Assembly (NCBI GenBank): GCA_003254905.1
Contig: QANU01086265.1
Span: forward strand, 626,151 to 690,150
Length of the DNA: 64,000 nucleotides
Direction: 5' to 3'
DNA from: Nissolia schottii
Lineage: Eukaryota; Streptophyta; Magnoliopsida; Fabales; Fabaceae
Every line of letters begins with the position of its first letter. Position 1 is the stretch's first letter. The translations under genes were made by a program, and so were the position numbers. The notes beneath the pieces are model-generated. The model was not told where the DNA came from, ran no database searches, and was given only the letters and a program-made list of their open reading frames with translations. This document shows, piece by piece, positions 47,881-59,400 of this stretch.

Positions 47881-48950
47881 GATTTTCACCTTAAATTGTT
47901 TATTTTCATAAGTAAAAAAATATGTTTGAACAATCAGGCTAGCACAACTAGAGTGAATTGGATCAATTCGGGCTGGACTAAATCGGGTTAGATTACAACG
48001 ACCCATTATCATTTTTAATTCTTATTTTTCTAGTTCAACCTGCTGATTTTGTTGGGTTATTCGAGCCGACTCATCGGTTCATCCCATTTTAAACTCTAAA
48101 CGAATGGTTTCCAATAATAACGATCAAGCACATGTGATATGCTTTAGAATCTTGATGGACAACAAAATTCATTTCTTATGGGGTGTTTGTTTAAAAATAT
48201 ATTAAAAGTATTCTCGGTATAATTATCGCACTAACAAGTTGCTTATGTTACTATCCTATTCAATCTCATGCATGAAGGTTCTACGGGGAGATCATGCTCT
48301 CTCTCCACGAAGATACTTCCTTTTTTTTGAATCGGAGCTGGAATCTTTTCAGAAATAGCAAGCACTCTTAATGTAAGGCTACGTGGAACCTTTACAAAAT
48401 CCTGCATTTTTTTCAGGCTCTTAAGCCTCGTTTGATACACGATATAGGATAAGATCTAATAATATTAAATATAATAGTATAAGACATAATAATATAGTAT
48501 AAAAATATATTGTATAAATTTATTTAATATCATGTGTTTGGTGTGTCACATATAATTATATGATTTTATCTTATTCAATCGTTGTAGTATCAATTCATAA
48601 TTAGTACTGAAACAAAACAAATAAAAAACAAACATTTTTTGAAGTATAATCTTTCATAATCATTTGAAAAAAAAATATATCAGATAAACTCAGAATAATA
48701 CTAAGCACTTTCCAAACAATTAAATTATTGTAAAAGACAAATTTTTTTTATCAAAATCTAAAATGGTTTATCATAGGAGAAAAAGTTATTTTTATCTAAA
48801 AATGAGTTTTTATTTCTTTTGCCAAAATTATAACCATAGAAGAAAATAAACATGAAGTTTGTGAATAAACTTTTAATTGATATGTGCATAATTTCTTGCT
48901 CTATGTACTTTAAATTACCAAAAGGTATTGAATTTAAAAAGAAAAAAAAA
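47881..48950. other. Intergenic, AT-rich
   Basis: No gene was found. A segment starting near 48421 (TTAAGCCTCGTTTGATACAC) is AT-rich and resembles the start of small legume MITEs, but I could not find its other end. Confidence 0.35.
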
Positions 48951-49042
48951 AACCTTCCATAAAATCTCTCTTGGCACCTTATCGTATGCTTTCTTCAAAT
49001 CAATGAAAAGCATATGTAGGCCTCTTTGGTCATTCCAATATC
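48951..49042 (-). mobile_element. 92-bp reverse transcriptase fragment, duplicate of 46700-46791
   Basis: The 92 bases match 46700-46791 with only two substitutions, in the same orientation, coding for part of the '[14 protein letters not shown]' block. There is no poly(A) tail or target duplication, so this is a fragment and not an independent insertion with its own ends. Confidence 0.85.
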
Positions 49043-50174
49043 AACTCTTGCTTCTAGTCCCTCACACAAGTATATGGTTCCCTCACGTAACTCACACTCA
49101 CACTTCACCTCAATTTGTTTATTCTTCTTTGTTTGTGCTCATTTGTTTTCCTATTATTTTTTACTCTTCTTATTTTCTCTTCCTCTCTTTAATTACTTTG
49201 ATATTGGATGAATGTCCATTAATATTATGCTTCATCAAAAAATATGTATGTGTATGACAATAGCAAATAAGATTCAATTTTTTATATATATAAATTGATT
49301 GTAGAGTCTTTGTCCCAAATGCAAAAATTCAAAACAAATTTTTATAATATTAAAAATTTTATAAAAAAATTCTTACGAAAAAAAGTTCTTGATAAACTTA
49401 TTTTATAGAGTGCTTTGGTTTGATTTTGATTGTGTCATGTTTTTCTAATAAATAATTAAGTTTATTATTAAAATATAATATTTTATTAATGAATGACAAA
49501 ATAGTCTAAATAATTAGTTCAATTCATTGTATAGACATTCCAAACAATAAAAATGAATTTAACTCTTTTAATTTACTTATTTATTCCAAATATGAAAATT
49601 CGATTCCCCCTTGAATCCAATTCCCGATAAAATTATATTCAATTCTATAAAAAAAAATCCAAACAGCCCATCTATTAGGAGTTTTTGCAAGCTGTATCAT
49701 TGCACAGTAAAAAAAAACAAGTTTTCCAACACAAGGTTGGGAAAATGATGTGTTCAGAACCGGTGTGTGCTACTAGCTGAACTCCTAAAAAATAAATTAA
49801 CAATTTTTACTTCAGAAATGTTAATTTAATCTTTTTTTCCTTCATAATCCAGCATATTTTTCTCAGTATTGACTTGCGTTTCAAATTCAGAGGTTACAAC
49901 GAGTTCACGCAGGCAGTTTTGTTGTACTGCAAAGATAAATATTCAAAATAACCTTTGCTCTCTACTGCCATTATGTTTTTAAGGGTTTTAAAAAATAGCC
50001 GAGCCACTTTATATATGGTCAGGTTCAATCCAAAAATTTCAGACAATCTATTAATACAATCTTCAAAACCTTGCATACCAATATAAATTCAGCTACAAAA
50101 TTTAAAATAATACAACATTACTTGGAGAGCAATAAAATCCATCCTACTTCAATCCTGACTTCAACTATGACACA
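49043..50174. other. Intergenic and RBP47 3' flank
   Basis: AT-rich DNA without a gene. The part near 49860-50174 probably includes the 3' UTR of the minus-strand gene ending at 50175. Confidence 0.45.
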
Positions 50175-51343
50175 TTAGGAAGCCCCTTGAATTGCAGCAG
50201 CAGGCTGCATAGCTATATCCTGATGGTTCTGTCTCACAGCATATCCATGCCCTCCGTAACCTTGACCCCCATAATGGTTTCCATTGGAATCAGCTCTCCA
50301 CTGTTACATTCCAAGGAATTAAATTAGACATTGATTACAATATGAAAAGTCATAAGATGATTGAGTAGGAAAAAATTGGTCAGGAATAGTATTTCTTTCT
50401 GCTTGGAAAGTGAGAATTGACTTTGGGGGCTTTCCAAATCTAAATCTAAAGTAGGCAAGAAATTAAAAAGAATATGTTGAGGGGCAAATCTACAGAGCAA
50501 CAAAGTTTTACAAACAATAAGGGCATGCAGGTAGGAAAAAAACAAGTCATAAGAGGACTGTTGGATGCCTATACTCCTTACCATTAACGAAACAAATAGT
50601 TTCACGGATTTAGTGCACAAAAAGTATCAAACTGAACACACTTGACAAAAGAACGAGACTCAATCAATTTTCCCACTACATAGCTAATGGTAAAAATATT
50701 AAACAAGAATCGAATTCACACATTAGGAAAACCAACTCACATGCTTATTTCCTGGACTGCGACCCCAAGATAGACGCACTGTCTGCTTCCCAATTACAGT
50801 CCCATTCAATGCTTGAATTGCTTCCTCAGCATTCTTTCTGTAACACAGACAACAGCAGCAGGCACACAAAAAAATAGCTAAATTACCCAGGAAAAGACAA
50901 TACTAATGACAATGGCAACAACAGCAATCACAAGGCATATGCAATAGCCCTGAAAAACTAGCTTGATATCCTTATCCTTACCATATTCAGAGAGCAATAA
51001 AATATGGCATAACAGAGAACTCCTTACTCATCTCAAGAATGCACAAGTTAATTTTCATTTCACAGAAAACCACCCGTTGCACTGCAAGGGGTGGCTTGGG
51101 TTGCATTGACATGCAAGAAATAAGGGATACCCCAAGAGTACCTGTCAGCAAATTGGACAAAACCACACCCTTTACCCACTGGAATTTTCACAGAGACAAC
51201 CTCACCAAATTGCAAAAATGGTTGTCTGAGATCCTCATCACTGGTATCAGAGTCAAGCCCCCCAACAAATATCTGTAACAAAGATCAGTCTACTGAGATT
51301 TCACACACAAGTTGGTTAACAGGTATAAAACGTTAAAAAATTA

Positions 51344-51378
<35 letters not shown>

Positions 51379-54159
51379 AGACTCACAGTTGTGTTGTTAA
51401 GATCCCCTTCAGACTGGGAACCTTGGGCCATAGCACCATTGGATGGATGTCCACCAGCCAACACCACAGCTGGTTCAATAAATACAAGATTGAATTTATA
51501 AATTTTAAGTAGAAGCATAATATATGATATACTGCATTCCAGAAATAAACTTTTGGCATCACAGAACTAGGCAATATATACATTTGAAAACAGTGAACAA
51601 AGAACATTGCAGTGTGGTTATGTATTTAAGCTTATAGATTGTGGAAGCTGAAAAGATATCCACACACAATTTATTGAAACTCGACAATTAATTGAAACGT
51701 GGACATTGGAGATATTGTTTTTTTTTTTTAATAAAAAACAACGTTGGAGAATATAACAATAGACAGGCAAGGGGGAAGCAACAATACGCCAGAAAGCATA
51801 GAAAAATATCTAATAAAATATCAACCCATTCAACCAGACACAACTTATGGCATTTAACCTAAGCGTAAAAAAATCTATGTAAGTAGCAAATGATGGAGCA
51901 CAGACTTTTATACAAAAATTGCGTCACCCAGCATCCAAATGATTTGAATTATGATTACAGATAGCATAAAGCACAATACTTGCAACTTTCATCTTAGACA
52001 TAAATAATTAACTAGCTTAAAAAAGTAAAGGATGTGCACATACCAAATTAAAACACCAACTACAGAAGATATAACAAAACTATGAAACCTTGAAACACAC
52101 ATTGGATAAAGAAGTATTAACTTCTAAAAGTCCACAAGGAAACTATATTTTGGTACCTTCTAAAAGTCCTCGAGGAAATTATAGAGAAATTAGGAGGTAC
52201 ATTCAGCAGAAAAGATAGATTCCAATTACAGTGGCACCACATAAATAACAAAATAGAACATTGTGATATAATAATATAACCAAATTACTTCACAATCATG
52301 CAAAACAAGAATTATAAATATCATACCTTGTGAAGAATATTGTTGTTGCTGATAGCCATAAGTTTTCTTGGGTGTTGCAACACCTATTCGCATAGGCCTA
52401 CTTGAACAAAAAACGCCATTCATTTCAGTCATTGCCCTTGTCCTCTCATTTTCATCACCAAACCTAACAAAACCGTAGCCTTTTGAACGGCCAGTATTAG
52501 AATCAATGACAACTTTCGCTCCCTTAATAGATGAGTATCTGCTAGCAAAAGTCTCTTGCAGCATAGCATCAGTAACATCTATGGCCAAGTCCCCCACAAA
52601 TACAGAGAGATCAGAAGTAGCATCAGATCGCCTCTCGCCCGTGGTGAATGTTGCCCAATTCAGACGAAATGCCTGATCTGTATTTGGCATCATAGTGCCA
52701 TTATAGTTCTGCAAGACTTTCTCGGCCGTTGCTCGAGAATAAAACTCCACAAACCCATATCCCTCCGACTGACCAGTTTGCTTATTTCGTATGACCTTGG
52801 CTGATAAAACCTGCAATGCCAAAATTCAAAAATCCTTGCTTAGTAATGCACTAACTTTGAGCTAAAGCTCCTTTTGAAAAACTAATGGGAATCACACAAG
52901 CATAAAGGTTGACGAATGCTCCAAAATGGTAGTAATGACTAAATGTCTGCAGCATATCTTTAACACATGATAGTAACAAAAGAAGACAGAAGATTGAGCC
53001 AATGTGGCTTTTATTACACACTTTTTCCAGAGTGCAATTAAGAGATCTTGAATGTATAAGGTTAATAAAAACCTTGGTCAACAGGCATACATTTTAAGCA
53101 TTCAGATTAGGGGGCGCTTGGGCCACTCCAAGGTGACTCCTAACCCTAGGGCTGAGCCACAATTAGTGTGCAAGTCATCTTGTAGTCACAACGCCAAGAA
53201 CTGAAAAAGGAAGATCGTCTTCAATTATCACTTACCAATGCCCCAAGTCCAACAATCACACACAAAAATATCAAGGCACATAAAGTGAAGTCTAGATGAC
53301 AGCTCACGCAACTGAGTTGCCAGTTGTTACAACAAGAATGTCAATCAGCAATCTGTTTGTCTGCACAATCCACAGTTCAGCAAGCACATTATGAAGATTC
53401 AATTCTGTACAACGAAACGACTAAAGTGGCAGAACTAAAGGTGAAAGCTAGTGGTGTAACAATTGCACTAACTTCACGTTACAAATCAAGTTCGTTTATA
53501 CGAAACAGAATCTCCCAAACACGCAGGGTCACAGAATTATTACTACATAACAAACTTAACAAATACACACAAATTTCAGTCTGCACAGTAATTGCCTGCA
53601 TTTAACAGCACAAGAGATGGTGTTAATTATGCCAATGCGCATCTCCTTGAAACTAAACCGAGAACAAGCAACAAATCACCAGATATCAGAAATTCAATTT
53701 CAACATCCAGGCCACGCAGCATCCATAAATAGAAAGGGGGAAGAGACTAGAGAATTATACCTCGCCGGTGTGAGCAAAGCAGTTAACGAGGTAGTTCTCT
53801 TCCATCCAATGGTGAAGGTCGCCGAGCCAGATCGTCCTGATCTCATCGTTGGATCCAGATTGCTTCGGGTGCTGCTGCTGCGGGTGCTGAGATGCAGGCG
53901 GCGTCGTGGCCTGCTGCTGCTGCTGCTGCTTAAAGTGCTGCTGCTGGTGGTGAGGCGGCGGCGGAGGCTGGTAATGGTGGTGGAGATAAGGCATGTAATG
54001 CTGGGGGTACATCATCATCTGCTGCTGCATCATGGCCATGGCGGTTGCTGGATACTGCATGGCCATCCATTGCTGCTGATACTGATGCGGCTGCTGCGCC
54101 CACTGCTGCTGCTGCTGACCTTGCTGATTCAGATCCCCACCGTTGGTTTGTTGAGCCAT
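50175..54159 (-). CDS. RBP47: RBP45/RBP47-type RNA-binding protein with three RRMs
   Basis: Six exons, in coding order 54159-53761, 52810-52327, 51469-51387, 51272-51142, 50837-50741 and 50300-50175, giving 439 aa. All junctions are GT..AG and in frame. The N-terminal 105 residues are rich in Gln, Pro, His and Met. RRM1 spans about 107-186 (RNP2 'TIWLGDL', RNP1 'EGYGFVEF'). RRM2 spans about 200-280 ('SVFVGDL', 'KGYGFVRF'). RRM3 spans about 322-395 ('IFVGGL', 'GCGFVQF'). The C-terminus is Gly/Tyr/Gln-rich and ends 'IQGAS'. Family members bind poly(U)/poly(A) RNA, are nuclear and move to stress granules (established for RBP47). It is closest in my memory to Arabidopsis RBP47A/B. The ATG at 54159 is the first in frame; upstream codons stay open through a (TTTGGA)n repeat but contain no ATG. 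Confidence 0.94.
51348..51375. repeat. (AT)n microsatellite in RBP47 intron 3 boundary region
   Basis: About 14 AT units lie 12 bp outside the donor of exon 3, inside the intron. Confidence 0.9.
53905..53945. repeat. CTG/CAG-type repeats coding poly-Gln
   Basis: Clustered CTG units on the plus strand encode glutamine runs on the minus strand in the low-complexity N-terminus of the RBP47-type protein (residues about 72-83). Similar smaller clusters lie at 54060-54125. Confidence 0.85.
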
Positions 54160-54173
54160 TTCGCTTCCTTCTA

Positions 54174-54206
54174 CCAAATCCAAATCCAAATCCAAATCCA
54201 AATCAA
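54174..54206. repeat. Hexanucleotide repeat in RBP47 5' leader
   Basis: About five AAATCC units (TTTGGA on the coding strand) lie 15-45 nt upstream of the RBP47 ATG. On the coding strand the downstream frame remains open but lacks ATG. Confidence 0.9.
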
Positions 54207-57200
54207 AGGCAAAAGCAAAGCAAGCAGCCCTATATATGTAGATATAAAAATAAAATAGTTTCTCTCTCTGTACCTTCTCTTCTTCGCTACGCTGAAATCG
54301 AAGATGCGATAGAGAGAAGAAGAGAGAGGACCTGGTCCAAGCAGGTGCCGAGAGAGAAACAAAAGAGGAGGGTTACGGTGGCAGTAGGGTTGGGTTTTAA
54401 AGCACCTCCTCTCGCTTAACGCGGCATTAACGATCTTTGGATCTGGGGTTAAGGAACGTTAACCTCGATTGCAACGTCCGTCTAAGCCGTCCGTGATGGA
54501 TGTCGTGTGCTGTGGGACCCACTTCTACATCACATCAACGGCTCTCCTCGCTCTGCCTGCTTCTCCCACTTGCACCCCTTCAGCTTCAAGCTGCTTCGCT
54601 TCTCCATCCCTTTAGGGTTTTCTTTTGGCTTGCTTTCTTGATAAGAATCAAGGGGGTGAAATCAAATTAAACGGCCACGCTTTTTTTTAGGATAATTTCC
54701 CATCACGCTAAAATGTTACTACCAAATATAATTACTTTGTGATTTTTAGATTATTGAGTAATTCATATAGTAATTATTATCAGATTTAGCCAAAAAAATA
54801 ATATTAACTAACAAATTATATATTTAACCATGAATAATTAATTACGCGTTATTCTTGTTACTTACAAGCTACAAACATAATCAGATGCTACTAAATCTGT
54901 GTGCTGAAGCAATCCATGCTGTGTGTCAAAGGACACATTTCAAACTGAATACTGATTGCTTTTTTAATATGTCGTAGAAGCACCACACCACTTTGCTCAT
55001 AATTTTTTTTTTTCTTCTAAGTAACACTACTTTGTTTTTCCTTCTATGTTTTTTCCTCGATACTAAACCATTCCGAATACTTTTGTTTCAACTTCTCTGT
55101 ATAATATATAAAAAGTGAAATATCCATTTATCTATAATCTATCCATATCTATTAATATTTGCCAAGATCTTTTTCTGAATTTGTTATATTTTTCATTTTG
55201 ATTATTTAAAAAAATCATTTTATTTTTATATTTTCTTTACAATCTTTTATATTTTTGTTAACTCTTCATCGTTTACGATCTTAGCATTGAAATGAAAATA
55301 ATTTTATTTAAATTTTAACGGAAAATCATCGCAATAGAATTAATATGTTACAAAGTCCGAAACTTGTCCAAAAAAATCGTTATTTAATGTTAATAAATCA
55401 TAATTAAGTATGATTAAAATTAAATATGATGTTGAAAAATAGCTTATAAATTGCTTTAAGATAAAACACTATAATGTTCCTTAATTCATGTAGCTGACAC
55501 CATATAATGGGATAATACTTAGTTGTTATTGTTATATCTAAGTTTGAAAATGCTACATGTCGAAATATTTACTAGATTAAAAGTTAAAACTTTTATTATT
55601 ATATTAGTAAGGGGTTTAGTTAATGACGTTTGTTAAGAAATTTAAAGTGATGTATTTAGGTTTTTAAGTCTTTTATTACATTAAAGACTTGAATTTTTTA
55701 TTTTTTAATGAAATCATACTATTTTACATTTTTTTAGCAAGTGTGCTAAAAATTATTACCCAAACTCGTAATAAATAATGTTATATTATATTTACATGTT
55801 GTCAATAAAAATTTGTGTTTCTATTTTTTTTTTTTTACATGAAAGAGAGCTCATAGATTATTCTGATTTGCGAGCAAAGAACATACTTATAGGATACAAC
55901 ATGCAACGTCTAGATTGCTAAGACAATTAATTCCCCCCTTGTCTATATAATTAGCAAAATTCTACTCAAACTCAAAAACATAGTTGATCCTAAATTTACT
56001 TCTAAAATGAAAGCTATAAACTAGCTATATGAACGAATCTAGTCACGTGTTTACAAATATTAATTTGTTATTACTTGTATCCACCCGTCTTGAATGAAAT
56101 TTGTTAAAATGCAAACTTTTAAGTACGTGTTTTTTGTTTTTTTTAATCCTCAAAATCAATTTTGGCAATCAGAATTGATTTTTTCTATTTTGTTCATATT
56201 ATTTGATTTTTATTTTATAGCAATTCTTAAAATTATTTATAGCTGCTTAATTAATTCTAAAATAAGTAAAAATTTATTACTTTATGTCAAAATCATTTTT
56301 AGAGAAACTATCAAATACAAATTTTATATCTAAATCAACTTAACTAAAATCAATTCTATGAATAATTAATTTTATAAAAGTTGAACAAAATACACACTAA
56401 TGATTGGTTTGGTAAAGCATTTTAAGGAGATGTTCTTATTATCAAAAAACACAAGTCAATTTTTTATGTTTGATAAAAAAAACTAAAGAGCTTTTGTTCT
56501 TGGCTTTTGAGAGTCTCTTGAGAGTTCTAGAAATAAATTTTTCAAAGCTTAATCTAGCTCACCAAAATTTTAAAAGATTCAGTTAATCTTAAATTTTAAT
56601 AAAATTACAAATTTTTTCTTCAATAATTAATGAAAACATTAAAATAGAAATAATCTTTTACTATTTATATTCATTATAATTATTTTATATTGTAAGAGCA
56701 AATTAACGATATATTTACTTAACATCATTCTTGTGATTTTTTGCTTATTGAGAGTAATTTTTATATTATTTTATCAAACAACATTATTATAATTTTTTTT
56801 TAAAAAAATATTGAGAGTCCAGAGCAACTGATAATGTTATGGCTCTCCACTAACTACTTATTTAAATACTAGTTTAATCAACTTTTGATTTCAATATATT
56901 TTAGTAATTAAGTAAGTCCTCGTTCTTTAACTCTTCAGCTCGTCTCTTTCTGCCTACGCAACACAATTCGAAGGCTAGATCCTCTGAACAAGCTTGGCAT
57001 AACTTCTGATCCACTTAAACGTAATAATAGTTTTAGCCTCTCCCCAAAAAAAGACAGCTCGTAATTATAGCAATATTGTTCCACGAAGAATACATTAATT
57101 GCATAGTAGTCCTTATTGATGAATTGACAGATAGTAAAAAAGAGAAATTATTGTATATTCTTAGAACACATTTAATACACACTCTACGAATATTGTTAAC

Positions 57201-58753
57201 CACTCATTATTTAATTTTTATATATTTTTAAATATTATAAATTAAAATAAGTTGTTAATAATATTCTTAAAGCATGCATTAAATATCCTTCGAGAGCACA
57301 CCAGAATTTTTCACAGGTGGAAAGCGTTCGAAGTAAATATCCGTCGAGTAAAATTTTTCACATTCCTTTAAACATGGAAAGCGTTCAAAGGTGGCTTTAA
57401 TTGCATCTATTTTAATTGACCATTGACTACAAAAAACCGCGCAACGTATACGATCCACGGTTAGTAGTATTATTTATTTTTTAAAAGCAGTAGTTGAGTT
57501 TGGTGGTGGATTGGTACGTGAAAGTTGTTGTGTACACCAACGCGACCTGGTCAAAAATGGCCTCACGAGTGGAAGCATTGCATGTTGAAGTTGAAGGCAC
57601 CGTGTCAAGTTTTGCTAGTCAACCTTGTACTTTTCCAATTGGATTTTTGAACTTTTAGGTATGCCTCCTCCCTCAGATTTGAATTTTTGACTAGCTTTGG
57701 ATTACGGGAATGAAATAGACACGAAATCATTATTTTGTATCGATTTTTTTGTTCTATTACATGATTTTTGTTCGATATTCACGCATAGACATGATATCAG
57801 CGCTTCCTATCCCGTATTCGTGAGTATTTCAACTACTCTCTGATGACGTTTATTTTCTTTCTTTGGCACAACATGATGCTCAAATTCTCTCTTCAAAAAA
57901 ATGTTAAGAATTGTCTACTTTTAGATCAGTTGATGAATCTCTCTCTCACAATTACCTTTCCCCCCATTCATTAGGAAAATGTACAGAAGTCAGTAGCTAA
58001 AAATGAAAAACGAAAGGACACGAGACTTTTATGACCCTCAAATTACCACGTGAGAGGTATGCATATTCCCTAGAGTGATTTATGAGAGTTACAACTCATT
58101 CCCAACGTTGGTTCAGGTTTTTTTATTTTTTTTTTTAAAAGGACACGAACCACTATTTGAATATAAATAATAATTATGACATATACACAAACACATGATG
58201 GTGTGTACAAACCTAAACGTTTCCAGCTGTGAGCAGCTAGCCTTAAAAAATAAAGGTGAAGTGAAAACAATTGAAAACTTGCAATAACTTTCAGCATCTG
58301 CTTTCCATACCGACCTTAAGTTCTTCAATAGACAGTTGTAATCTCCATTGACAATTTTGACAATATTAGAGGTCCTTGTATTTCTTTCCCTTCAACTAGT
58401 TTTAAATATCTATATCCATTGATCATGTCATGTGGGAAAGAAAGACTTGATCTTACAAAAAAAACAACTTTGCAAAATTGAAACAGATAGGGTCCTCTTA
58501 CGGCTCCAATACATGTGTTCAAACAAAACAAAAAACGTGGCAGAAGTACAAAGAATGAATTAAATATTAGTTGAACAGGCAGATTAGCAACCATAAAACC
58601 TGAGTAGAAGAATGAGGGAGGCCTGGCCAAAATTTCAACTGGGTAGTTTGGTCCTGTTGGCGCTCTTGTGCAGCGCCGGAGATTAGACGAACGCTAACAA
58701 CACAAAAGAGGTAAGGAAAAGAATGGCATGAGGTATGTACATACCCAGCAGTG
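54207..58753. other. RBP47 promoter, then AT-rich intergenic DNA
   Basis: Positions 54207-54620 are GC-richer and should hold the leader and promoter of the RBP47-type gene. From 54660 to about 58000 the DNA is AT-rich, with no gene or bounded repeat that I could define. The 3' UTR of the sulfotransferase-like gene is expected around 58300-58753. Confidence 0.45.
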
Positions 58754-59360
58754 TTACCTACGGTAATCTTCATGAAGGTAATTCTCATATGCTGTCCCAG
58801 ATAGTGCCTTGCTTACATCATTCCAGTTTTCAACTTGGCTGGATAAGGATCCTTTATGTATCTTCACTTGACGGGTCTTTAAATCCTTTCGAGGAACCTT
58901 CAGAAAATCCTGAACGTCCAATAATTTCTGAAAAACAAGAAAGCCAATTGAATACTCGAGAGCTCTCTTCCTGGGCGTATAAAAAGTAGCTCTTCCTGGG
59001 CGTATAAAAAGTAGTACGAAGCGGATATCATGCAGTGGCATGCCACTTACAGTGTGGTTTTTGACAACATCTTCGTAGTATAGCATAATGTGCCTAGTGC
59101 TCTTGAAATATTCCAAAGCCTTGGTGGTGGTGTCATTCACTTGCTTCAGATTTGCTATCAACAACGATGTATTGAGTGTGGGCTTGTATTTTGCAAGTAT
59201 TTCTGCCTGAAAGTATAGTCAGAATCCATTAACGGGGAATTTTAACCGTTTTTAGTATGATAATTACATTACTAAATTGAGCATCTAGCATCCTGATGAA
59301 GCACACAAAAGCACATGTACAACCATGGATATTCAAACTCACACATGAAAACATGCACCC

Positions 59361-59400
<40 letters not shown>

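Noticed and set aside
54160-54201. Possible N-terminal extension LDLDLDLVEGSE of the RBP47-type protein
   Set aside because: The frame is open, but the first codon at 54201 is TTG, not ATG, and the sequence is just the hexanucleotide repeat. The first in-frame ATG is at 54159.
53617-54258. 213-codon plus-strand frame opposite RBP47 exon 1
   Set aside because: Leu/Arg-rich translation of the antisense of CAG/CTG repeats; no domain.
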